Part shown: one piece after another, positions 1 through 5,376 of the stretch
Layout: every line of letters begins with the position of its first letter
Position numbering within the stretch: the first letter of the stretch is position 1
Source: Methanosarcinales archaeon
GTDB taxonomy: Archaea > Halobacteriota > Syntropharchaeia > Alkanophagales > Methanospirareceae
Assembly: GCA_003661125.1 (NCBI GenBank)
Contig: QMVO01000144.1
Location: 1-5,376, forward strand
Reading direction: 5' to 3'
Length of the DNA: 5,376 bases
The notes under the pieces: model-generated
Told to the model about the DNA's origin: nothing
What the model saw: only the letters and a program-made list of their open reading frames with translations
Database searches by the model: none
Position numbers and translations under genes: made by a program

Positions 1-90
1 CCTATTTGCGTCATATCAAGCACATTCACTTCGCCGTCGTAGTTCGCATCTGCCAAATCCGTTTCGTCTTCTAACCATAAGATTATCCTC
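1..90. repeat. 90-bp terminal direct repeat, left copy
   Basis: Bases 1-90 match 5287-5376 base for base, in the same orientation. The repeat encodes the second half of the dockerin module on the minus strand, in the same frame in both copies. An exact repeat flush with both ends of a sequence indicates circular closure or a collapsed tandem duplication. Confidence 0.97.
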
Positions 91-140
91 GCCGTGTATG
101 TGAAGTCACGCATGTCAATGGTACCGTCTTCGTTGGCGTT
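1..140 (-). other. Dockerin-like domain (two EF-hand-type Ca loops), cut by window edge
   Basis: Two DxNxDG-type loops about 30 residues apart, each closed by an Asp at position 12, with a helix-like stretch (FTYTARIILWL) between them, match the duplicated F-hand layout of type I dockerins. In the first loop Asn replaces the usual leading Asp; the second is canonical (D-A-N-Y-D-G). The domain sits between signal peptide and binding domain. Calcium binding and cohesin docking are inferred from the family; no cohesin is encoded here. Confidence 0.8.
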
Positions 141-305
141 GCCGTAGATGCCTAAGACGTAATCGTCTCCTGAAGCTGTTGTTGTAATTGCACCTACTTC
201 ATGCGTGGTTTGCTCAGCAGCAATCGCAGGTAAAGCCACTAAAAACAGCAAGTACAGCACTACCGCTATTTCCAACAATGCTAATGTTTTGTTCTTTGTT
301 TTCAT
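1..305 (-). CDS. Secreted dockerin-bearing ABC substrate-binding protein, N-terminal part (runs off window)
   Basis: ATG at 305-303, 11 bases after a perfect AGGAGGTGAT; 101 codons are visible before the window edge. Residues 1-30 form a signal peptide: a KTKNK basic start, a hydrophobic core LALLEIAVVLYLLFLVALP, and an AIAA cleavage site before EQ. No lipobox cysteine is seen, so the product should be released or held through its dockerin. After a Thr/Ser linker come two EF-hand-like calcium loops, N56-x-N58-x-D60-G61 ending at D67, and D86-x-N88-x-D90-G91 ending at D97, the pattern of a dockerin module, which in known systems docks to a cohesin. The last 90 bases are identical to 5287-5376, where the same reading frame continues into the SBP domain. 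This is therefore either the missing 5' end of that gene (circle) or the next copy in an array. It lies 84 bases after the cobN stop in the same direction. No clear archaeal TATA box is visible upstream, so readthrough from cobN is possible. Confidence 0.88.
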   Translation of the reverse strand, partial: MKTKNKTLALLEIAVVLYLLFLVALPAIAAEQTTHEVGAITTTASGDDYVLGIYGNANEDGTIDMRDFTYTARIILWLEDETDLADANYDGEVNVLDMTQI

Positions 306-316
306 TTTTTCTTTTT

Positions 317-326
317 ATCACCTCCT
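317..326 (-). promoter_or_regulatory. Perfect Shine-Dalgarno of the SBP gene
   Basis: The minus strand reads AGGAGGTGAT, fully complementary to the 3' end of 16S rRNA (AUCACCUCCU). It is followed by an 11-base A-rich spacer and ATG at 305. This fixes the SBP start and predicts strong translation. The spacing is slightly long. A related but weaker block precedes cobN at 4250-4243. Confidence 0.88.
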
Positions 327-354
327 AAAAACTTTTCTTAGGAAGAAAAGCTTT
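327..354 (-). terminator. AT-rich hairpin plus T5 between cobN and the next SBP gene
   Basis: On the minus strand CTTTTCTT (350-343), loop CCT, then AAGAAAAG (339-332) forms a perfect 8-bp stem. It extends by one G-U and three A-U pairs, because AAAG (354-351) faces TTTT. TTTTT (331-327) follows and abuts the SD. The form is that of an intrinsic terminator 3' of cobN, but the stem is GC-poor and the T-run short, so readthrough is likely. If the host is an archaeon, the U-tract matters more than the hairpin. Confidence 0.5.
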
Positions 355-446
355 ACCAAAAGAAATTTCTCTTCTTATTCTCCTCTCTTTCACCTCCTTT
401 TTTCAGCTCTTTCTTTTTCGGTAAAGCCTTTTTCTTTAGAAAAAGG
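332..446 (-). promoter_or_regulatory. Possible attenuator-like set of competing hairpins across the cobN 3' end
   Basis: Four minus-strand segments can pair in mutually exclusive ways. Segment 1 (446-438, CCTTTTTCT) pairs with the start of segment 2 (435-427, AGAAAAAGG). The rest of segment 2, GGCTTTACC (428-420), pairs with segment 3 GGTAAAGC (357-350), extended by a G-U and three A-U pairs. The end of segment 3 (350-343) pairs with segment 4 (339-332) to form the terminator hairpin. The layout resembles a 1:2, 2:3, 3:4 attenuator enclosing the cobN stop codon. Low-complexity A/G-rich sequence raises the chance of coincidence, and no ligand-sensing aptamer was recognised. Confidence 0.25.
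390..398 (-). promoter_or_regulatory. Shine-Dalgarno-like block embedded in the cobN stop
   Basis: The last two cobN codons and stop read AGG AGG TGA, an exact match to the core SD. No ATG, GTG or TTG lies at usable distance downstream; the first TTG is about 25 bases away. The overlapping GTG has no spacing of its own and opens only a 22-codon frame. The block may be a chance product of Arg-Arg-stop, a remnant of a lost downstream gene, or a ribosome-holding site. Confidence 0.3.
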
Positions 447-3400
447 GTTTTTTACCACCTTTAATCCCTCTTCTATGTCACCTTCCATCGCTAAATATGC
501 TTTTCTCATTTTCTCCAACTCCTCTTCTGTCGCCTTCCAGTATCCTCTTTTTTCCGCTTCAAATAATCTTTCCATTATTTCAACGGCTGCAAATTTGTTG
601 TTCTCTTCTAACCTCTTTTGCATTTCCTTGTCAAATACAAAACGTTCTGCAATCGAAGACCATATCCAGTTAGGGACGGCATTTGTGGTCGCAGCCAATC
701 CCAGCGTATTTTCTAAACGGTCAGCGATTTGCTGTGCTCCATGATAGTCATGCTCCAGCATTCCGTCTATCCATTTCGGATTCAGCAATCTCGTCCTTGT
801 CCCTCTTACTATAACATCTCCAACGTCTTCAGTTTTTATCACCTCTTTTGTGGTATCGGTAATCATCATTGCCGCTTTTTCGCCCTTAACAGTCTCTACA
901 GCCTTTGATAACCCTCCAAAGAACTCGAAGTAATGGTCGAGGTCAACTATTTCATAGTCATGCGAATCTCTGACCTGCGACACCAGATCTATTTTTGCGA
1001 GGTTCTTCCTATACAGGTCATCCCTTTTCTGTGCGTGAATATTTTCCACGTATAGATGGTTCATAGACTGGATATAGACTTCTGCAAGGTCTTTTTCTTC
1101 TTCCCAGATAGAGTCCTCGACCAATGAAAGCATTCTTGTGCCATATTCTCCTGCTTTTGGACCATATATTCTACCGCAAGCAATTTTATTTGCCGTTTTT
1201 TCGTCTATCATACCTTTTTCGATTTCTGTTTTCAGCGTTTCGAGGTTTTCACGCGAGTGTTTCCTGACAAAATTCATTTCTATTGGTTCATCCAGACTTG
1301 TCACAAGCGTAAATGCTTGATTCAGGAGTTGAATGATGTTTGGGAACATGTCACGAAAAAATCCGCAGATATTAAGCAGGCAGTCAATCCTGGGTTTTCC
1401 AAGCTCCTCTAAGGGTATAATCTCTAATTTTGGATACCATGAGCCCATTTCTCTGATGATTTTTACACCCAAATAGCCAAGAATCTGTCCTATAGACTCT
1501 CCACCTGTTTTTGCCGTTTCAAATCCCCACAGCACGATACCAACACTGTCAGGATATTTGCCATTCCTTTCCAGATATCTCTTTATCGTATTCTCTGCTA
1601 TTTCTGCTCCTCTTTCATAAGCTGTTGAAGTTGGTATTTTATTAGGGTCAAATTGATTGATATTTCTCCCTGTAGGAAGGACTTCTGGTGTTCTTACCGC
1701 ATCTCCACCAAGACTTGGTTCGATAAACTCCGTATTCAAGCCACGCAAGCAACTTTTCAGCTCATTTGAATTATCCGCATAATTCTTGGCTACTTCGATT
1801 CCAAACATTAAACTCTTCTTCAGATCCTTTCTGTGCTTACTGTCAACGTTGCTTTTCTTTATAGCACTTTCAACTGATTCTTCAACCGCACAATCTACAA
1901 GGTTTGCACATTTTCTGTCTATCTTATCGAGCACCGAGGCATATTTTTCTTTGTTTCTCAATGCGAAGTCGTAATCAATACCCGTTGACTCAGCTATTAT
2001 TCTGTTGAGTGATTTTATGTCTTCCCTGTCATATCTCAGGATGAATTCAGCGAAATTCTTGAGGCTTTCTTTCTCATATTGCTGTCCAACTATGTGGAGA
2101 CCTTTTGGTATGATGCTTCGTTTCATCTCGTAGAGCTCTTCGTGAATCTTCTCGATACTATCGCCCTCAAATTTCAATTCCTTTGCGAGTTCGAAAATCT
2201 TCTCCTTCACCTTCTCGCTTCTCAAAGGGTCTTGCAACACGGCTTCGTGATATTCGTCAATCAAATCCTGTAGCTCAATATAGTCCTCATATAGGTCTGA
2301 AGTGGTGTAAGGGGGGGAATTATAGCTGATCATCGTGCCATAAAGTCGTCTCTTTGCTATTGTTGATTCCGACGTGTTCAGCACATGGTAAATGTAAAGA
2401 TGCGGCATTTCTCTAATTAAAATATCCGGGAAGCAACACGAACTCAGTCCTACTTCCTTTCCCTTCATAAATTCTGCCAGACCGTGGGTTCCAACGTGAA
2501 ACACTGCATCAGCACCCCAGACTTCCTGCAGCCAGAAATAGAATGCGAGGTATTGATGATGTGGCGGTTTTGTTTTGTCATGTGCCGCTTTAGCCAAATC
2601 GGAATCACCAAGCGGAGGTCTTGCCGGCTGAATTCCAACAAATACATTGCCAAACTCGATTCCTGGTATCAGAAGTTTATTATCAACGGTCATTACTGTT
2701 CCCGGAGGCTCCCCCCAATCCTCTATAACGTCGTTTTGCACATCCTTCGGCAACGAGTGAAAAAATTTAAGATAATCATTTAAATCGAGGGAATAGCAAT
2801 TTTTCAGCGTTTCCTCTTCTCTAAACCACGTTCCAGAGTTTACGATTGCCTTCTCCTCGAATAAACCGTGTAATTCTTTCTCTGGAAGCTCTACATCATA
2901 TCCACTCTCTTTTAAACGTTCCAACAAACGTTTTACGGATTGAAAAACGTCAAAATAAGCTGCTTTTCCTATATTACTCTCACCTGGCGGATAACCATAC
3001 ACTATAATAGCAATCTTCTTTTTGTTATTTGGCATCTCCTTCAATTTCAACCAGTTTCTTATCCTGGCTGCAATGCGTTCAACACGGTCGTCAATTGGTG
3101 CAACTTCCTTCGCCTCCAGCTCTCCAACCATTATATTTTGCATTCCACAGGAAGGTATGGACTCAATGCATCCATCGAGTTCAGGCCAGACTACAGCAGC
3201 GATAATCTCGATTGGCGAAAGACCCGTTGGCGATTTCTTCCATTTTTCCACTTCCCGCATGAGCATAGGTGCAGGAGCGAAGACTGGCACGTTCAGCTCT
3301 TTCAGTAATTCTTTTGTCAAAACGGGATTTCCACCAAGAGGACCTCCGTTTATTCTGAACCACATTAGATTTATGACCGCATCAACGAATGGCTTGCCAT

Positions 3401-4229
3401 TAGGTAAGAAATATTGTCTTATTGCCCGTAAGTTGTGAATACCATTGGAATAAACAGGGACGACATTGAAATCACCGAATTTACGTATAAATGCCTTTAT
3501 TGTTGCAATGCTTTGGTCAAAGTGCATTCCACCGTAAAAAAGTATTCCGATGGTTGACGCACCATCTTTGAAACCTGATATTTCAACGTATTTCTCTAAG
3601 TCGATAAAATGCCCGTATGCAGGATGATAGATGCCATGGTCCCGGAATTCAATTGGTTCTTTAGCCCTCGGCAACTCGTATTTGAGGTAATCCCTGAGAA
3701 GAAATAAAAAAAGATTATAATAATTCTCCTTGCCCGCGTATCTCCAGTATTTAGTTATCCTAATATAATTTCTCGCATCCTTTATGGATTTGATTGGTAA
3801 GACTTTCCCTGCGGTTTCCACCATATTTTGAGCGCGCTCTATCTTTTGCCACAGTTCTTCCGGATTGTCAACTTCAACTTCAGTGGAAGAACTTATTCGA
3901 GATGCGATTTTCGTACCTGAGAAAGAGCCGAGCCTTGTTATCTCCATTAGCTTGCTCATGGGACCTACGAGGTTTAAAACGATGTTTTTCCCTGCTTTTA
4001 ACGTGTCATAAGCGATTTCACTTGACCTTCCTCCACCTCTTATGTCAATCAGGACTATATCCGATTCCTTCAGGTCATTTTTGAAGGTCTCCTCTTCAAC
4101 TTCCTCTTCATCAATTTGATTGGGGTAGTATATTTTGAATTCTATATCTAATTCAAAGTCTTCTCTCAGCGCATCTATCGCTTCTAAAATGGTTGGGGTT
4201 GCAACCGTTGAGATACAGGTAATTTTCAT
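390..4229 (-). CDS. cobN: CobN/BchH-family class II metal chelatase, large subunit
   Basis: A 1279-aa cytosolic protein without signal peptide, of normal length for CobN. Family blocks run in order: GGPLGGNP (295-302), YPPGESNIGKAA (413-424), WGEPPG (505-510), FGNVFVGIQPARP (526-537), PPHHQYLAFY (555-564), HVGTHGLAEF (578-587, the conserved His/Glu active-site region), PTGRN (852-856), VLWGFETAKTGGE (899-911), RIYGPKAGEYG (1020-1030) and AERFVFDKEMQKRL near 1194-1207. A charged tail follows residue 1255. Known members insert Co or Mg into tetrapyrroles together with AAA+ I/D (ChlID or CobST) subunits, none of which is present. The PPHHQYLAFY block is CobN-like rather than BchH-like. ATG at 4229 is preferred to the in-frame GTG at 4247, because that GTG lies inside the SD-like block GAAGTGAT. 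The stop is TGA at 392-390. The gene lies 48 bases after the SBP and is probably co-transcribed with it. Substrate and direction (insertion or HmuS-like removal) are unproven. Confidence 0.93.
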   Translation of the reverse strand: MKITCISTVATPTILEAIDALREDFELDIEFKIYYPNQIDEEEVEEETFKNDLKESDIVLIDIRGGGRSSEIAYDTLKAGKNIVLNLVGPMSKLMEITRLGSFSGTKIASRISSSTEVEVDNPEELWQKIERAQNMVETAGKVLPIKSIKDARNYIRITKYWRYAGKENYYNLFLFLLRDYLKYELPRAKEPIEFRDHGIYHPAYGHFIDLEKYVEISGFKDGASTIGILFYGGMHFDQSIATIKAFIRKFGDFNVVPVYSNGIHNLRAIRQYFLPNGKPFVDAVINLMWFRINGGPLGGNPVLTKELLKELNVPVFAPAPMLMREVEKWKKSPTGLSPIEIIAAVVWPELDGCIESIPSCGMQNIMVGELEAKEVAPIDDRVERIAARIRNWLKLKEMPNNKKKIAIIVYGYPPGESNIGKAAYFDVFQSVKRLLERLKESGYDVELPEKELHGLFEEKAIVNSGTWFREEETLKNCYSLDLNDYLKFFHSLPKDVQNDVIEDWGEPPGTVMTVDNKLLIPGIEFGNVFVGIQPARPPLGDSDLAKAAHDKTKPPHHQYLAFYFWLQEVWGADAVFHVGTHGLAEFMKGKEVGLSSCCFPDILIREMPHLYIYHVLNTSESTIAKRRLYGTMISYNSPPYTTSDLYEDYIELQDLIDEYHEAVLQDPLRSEKVKEKIFELAKELKFEGDSIEKIHEELYEMKRSIIPKGLHIVGQQYEKESLKNFAEFILRYDREDIKSLNRIIAESTGIDYDFALRNKEKYASVLDKIDRKCANLVDCAVEESVESAIKKSNVDSKHRKDLKKSLMFGIEVAKNYADNSNELKSCLRGLNTEFIEPSLGGDAVRTPEVLPTGRNINQFDPNKIPTSTAYERGAEIAENTIKRYLERNGKYPDSVGIVLWGFETAKTGGESIGQILGYLGVKIIREMGSWYPKLEIIPLEELGKPRIDCLLNICGFFRDMFPNIIQLLNQAFTLVTSLDEPIEMNFVRKHSRENLETLKTEIEKGMIDEKTANKIACGRIYGPKAGEYGTRMLSLVEDSIWEEEKDLAEVYIQSMNHLYVENIHAQKRDDLYRKNLAKIDLVSQVRDSHDYEIVDLDHYFEFFGGLSKAVETVKGEKAAMMITDTTKEVIKTEDVGDVIVRGTRTRLLNPKWIDGMLEHDYHGAQQIADRLENTLGLAATTNAVPNWIWSSIAERFVFDKEMQKRLEENNKFAAVEIMERLFEAEKRGYWKATEEELEKMRKAYLAMEGDIEEGLKVVKNPFSKEKGFTEKERAEKRR
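2311..2317. repeat. Homopolymer of 7 G (C7 in the cobN sense strand) inside cobN
   Basis: The run encodes the Ser-Pro-Pro of SYNSPPYTTSD, a conserved stretch just after the AKRRLYG block. The frame is intact through it. A one-base slip would truncate the chelatase at about half length. Confidence 0.9.
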
Positions 4230-4242
4230 TTTTTCTTCTTTT

Positions 4243-4250
4243 ATCACTTC
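4243..4250 (-). promoter_or_regulatory. cobN: Probable cobN ribosome binding site
   Basis: The minus strand reads GAAGTGAT, a degraded form of the GGAGGTGAT that precedes the SBP, 13 bases before ATG 4229. The whole leader (T-run, SD-like block, A-rich spacer, ATGAAAA) aligns with the SBP leader at 331-300. This supports ATG 4229 as the start and predicts weaker translation of the chelatase than of the SBP. Confidence 0.6.
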
Positions 4251-4255
4251 TTTCC

Positions 4256-4287
4256 AAAAATAAAAGGGGGGGGAGTTTTAACTCCCC
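4256..4287 (-). terminator. G/C hairpin with T-tracts at the SBP-cobN junction
   Basis: On the minus strand GGGGAGTT (4287-4280) and AACTCCCC (4277-4270) form an 8-bp inverted repeat around AA. Four more C follow, then TTTTATTTTT (4265-4256). The SBP stop codon TAA (4280-4278) lies inside the hairpin. In the C8 tract (4273-4266) any four C can pair with the GGGG, so several registers exist. It is probably a partial terminator or 3'-end stabiliser that lets the SBP be expressed above cobN. Complete termination would leave cobN without an evident promoter. Confidence 0.55.
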
Positions 4288-5376
4288 TTCAGTGGTGGAT
4301 TCACAAATACACCCTGCTCATCTAAGTCAATGTCCAGACCCTGGAATCTTGTCAGATATTCCTGATGGATCGCTTGTGGTTCTAAATCACTGAAAACTTT
4401 GGGATGGAACCATTTTGCCAGGTAGCATAGACCCGCAAAAGGTCTGCATCCGCTGGAAGGTAGATAAGTCCAGAGTTGAGAGCTTATTAAGTAGACTTCT
4501 CCTTCTTCCACTGCTGTCACTGTTGACAGTCTTCCCATAATCTCCTTTCTTACTCCCTCTAACCTCACTGTATTACCCGGGTCAAGCCCGTAACCTGTTT
4601 CACCTTGCCATACCGGTCTGATTATAATCTCCGGGTCTTTATACAGCACATCTTCGTCACTTACTTCACCATTTTGACCTTCGTAGACATCCTTACCGCC
4701 TGCTGCTGCAATTATGTCATCGTCTGCCTCACTAATCTGATATGGTAACCATTCACAGTACACTTTTGGTCTCTCTGTCTCACTAATTCCGCTCGTCTTC
4801 TCTTCGATTGAATTCACAATATCCTCATGCCAGTCAATGAACTCATCAGCTTCTTCTTTTTTTCCAAAGACATACCCATTCTTCTCTAATTCTTTAGAAA
4901 AAGTTTCTGGTTGATTGAAGCAGAAACGAAGCACTGTTACGCCCGCGGATTCCAGCAGTTCCGTCTCTTCGTCGGCTGTATAACCATATGGTCCTGCACA
5001 TGATGGTAGAATAACAACTTCCGGGTCTTGAGCTAATATTATTTCGATATCAGGGTTCCAAGGCATATCTCCAACACCTGTTACCTCTCCGAACTCCGGG
5101 AAAAAATCGGGGTCTAAGCGTGACGGCACGCCAACCATTATATCTTTTGAGACACCGAGTATTCGTAACGCTTCAATATGGTGTGCTAAAGTGCAGACTA
5201 ATCGTTCTACCGGCTTCTTCACCGTCACGATTCTATCAACTTCATCTACAAGTGTAAGCTCACTTTCCCTGCCAAGAATAATCAGCCCTATTTGCGTCAT
5301 ATCAAGCACATTCACTTCGCCGTCGTAGTTCGCATCTGCCAAATCCGTTTCGTCTTCTAACCATAAGATTATCCTC
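4278..5376 (-). CDS. Class III (BtuF/FecB-type) ABC substrate-binding protein with dockerin, N-terminus outside window
   Basis: The frame is open to the window edge (first full codon AGG at 5375) and ends at TAA 4280-4278. The visible part holds the end of a dockerin module, with loop D-A-N-Y-D-G closing at Asp97 of the joined protein. A class III periplasmic binding fold follows: an RIVTVKKPVERLV first strand, EALRILGVSKDIMVGV, and NPDIEIILAQDPEVVIL, then a long helix and a second lobe ending with GCRPFAGLCYLAKWFHPKVF. This family delivers Fe-siderophores, heme or cobalamin to ABC permeases; the ligand here is unknown. The joined protein has a His-His pair (137-138) in the first-lobe loop and six cysteines after the dockerin (133, 198, 224, 279, 382, 389). 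Joined through the terminal repeat to 305-1 it gives 437 aa. No permease or ATPase gene follows; cobN does, 48 bases on. The TTG at 5342 is internal and not a start. Confidence 0.9.
   Translation of the reverse strand, partial: RIILWLEDETDLADANYDGEVNVLDMTQIGLIILGRESELTLVDEVDRIVTVKKPVERLVCTLAHHIEALRILGVSKDIMVGVPSRLDPDFFPEFGEVTGVGDMPWNPDIEIILAQDPEVVILPSCAGPYGYTADEETELLESAGVTVLRFCFNQPETFSKELEKNGYVFGKKEEADEFIDWHEDIVNSIEEKTSGISETERPKVYCEWLPYQISEADDDIIAAAGGKDVYEGQNGEVSDEDVLYKDPEIIIRPVWQGETGYGLDPGNTVRLEGVRKEIMGRLSTVTAVEEGEVYLISSQLWTYLPSSGCRPFAGLCYLAKWFHPKVFSDLEPQAIHQEYLTRFQGLDIDLDEQGVFVNPPLKGS
5287..5376. repeat. 90-bp terminal direct repeat, right copy
   Basis: Identical to bases 1-90 and in the same orientation. 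It encodes RIILWLEDETDL followed by the second dockerin loop on the minus strand. Without the overlap the unit is 5286 bp, holding exactly one complete SBP gene and one cobN. Confidence 0.97.

Noticed and set aside
306..389. Archaeal TATA/BRE promoter before the SBP gene
   Set aside because: Only A/G-rich sequence and a weak GAGAATAAG stretch are seen. Nothing close to TTTATATA lies at a suitable distance from the start.
427..453. Plus-strand hairpin followed by a T-run, like an intrinsic terminator
   Set aside because: No plus-strand gene ends here. The same bases encode the cobN C-terminus on the minus strand, and the T-run reflects Lys/Phe codons there.
205..744. Plus-strand 179-aa open frame
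   Set aside because: It is antisense to the SBP signal-peptide region and the cobN 3' end, and its Ser/Phe-rich composition is the expected shadow of A-rich coding and leader sequence. No domain was recognised.
2484..3438. Several plus-strand open frames opposite cobN (2484-2783, 2940-3308, 3022-3438)
   Set aside because: They lie antisense to conserved CobN blocks, overlap one another and show no recognisable motifs.
4227..4247. cobN start at GTG 4247
   Set aside because: That GTG lies in the SD-like block GAAGTGAT. The ATG 18 bases further gives the natural MKITCIS beginning and a leader matching that of the SBP.
4278..5342. A 354-aa SBP starting at TTG 5342
   Set aside because: The frame continues upstream without a stop to the window edge, there is no SD before the TTG, and the identical sequence at 1-90 shows this point to be inside the dockerin module.
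1..5376. Complete small plasmid
   Set aside because: Circular closure is possible, but there is no replication initiator, partition or mobilisation gene and no origin-like repeats. An array or amplicon explains the terminal repeat better.

Overview
All genes in this window lie on the minus strand, and there are only two kinds: a secreted class III (BtuF/FecB-type) ABC-transporter substrate-binding protein (SBP) with a dockerin-like N-terminal module, and a large CobN/BchH-family (class II) chelatase. An archaeon is likely. The SBP start has a Shine-Dalgarno (SD) block, AGGAGGTGAT, that fits the archaeal 16S 3' end. Leaders are A-rich, and both T-runs after gene ends sit in gene junctions. Dockerin-bearing secreted proteins plus CobN paralogues recall uncultured methane- or alkane-oxidising Euryarchaeota such as Methanophagales (ANME-1). 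That placement rests on recall and style, not on a marker gene.

Layout in transcription order (high to low coordinates): 5376-4278, SBP missing its N-terminus at the window edge; 4277-4230, short junction with a G/C hairpin and T-tracts; 4229-390, CobN-like chelatase of 1279 aa; 389-306, junction with an AT-rich terminator-like hairpin and a perfect SD; 305-1, the N-terminus of an SBP, cut by the other edge. No stretch over 100 bases lacks a gene. No tRNA, rRNA, CRISPR, transposase or replication gene was seen.

The key structural fact is that bases 1-90 are identical to 5287-5376. The two SBP fragments join in frame through this repeat into one 437-aa protein: signal peptide, two EF-hand-like dockerin loops, then the SBP domain. 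The window is therefore either a 5286-bp circle or, more plausibly, one unit of a head-to-tail SBP-cobN tandem array collapsed during assembly. The sequence alone cannot decide.

Together the genes suggest an extracellular metal or tetrapyrrole capture protein coupled to a cytosolic enzyme that inserts metal into, or removes it from, a tetrapyrrole. The ABC permease and ATPase and the chelatase AAA+ subunits are absent here and would have to be encoded elsewhere.
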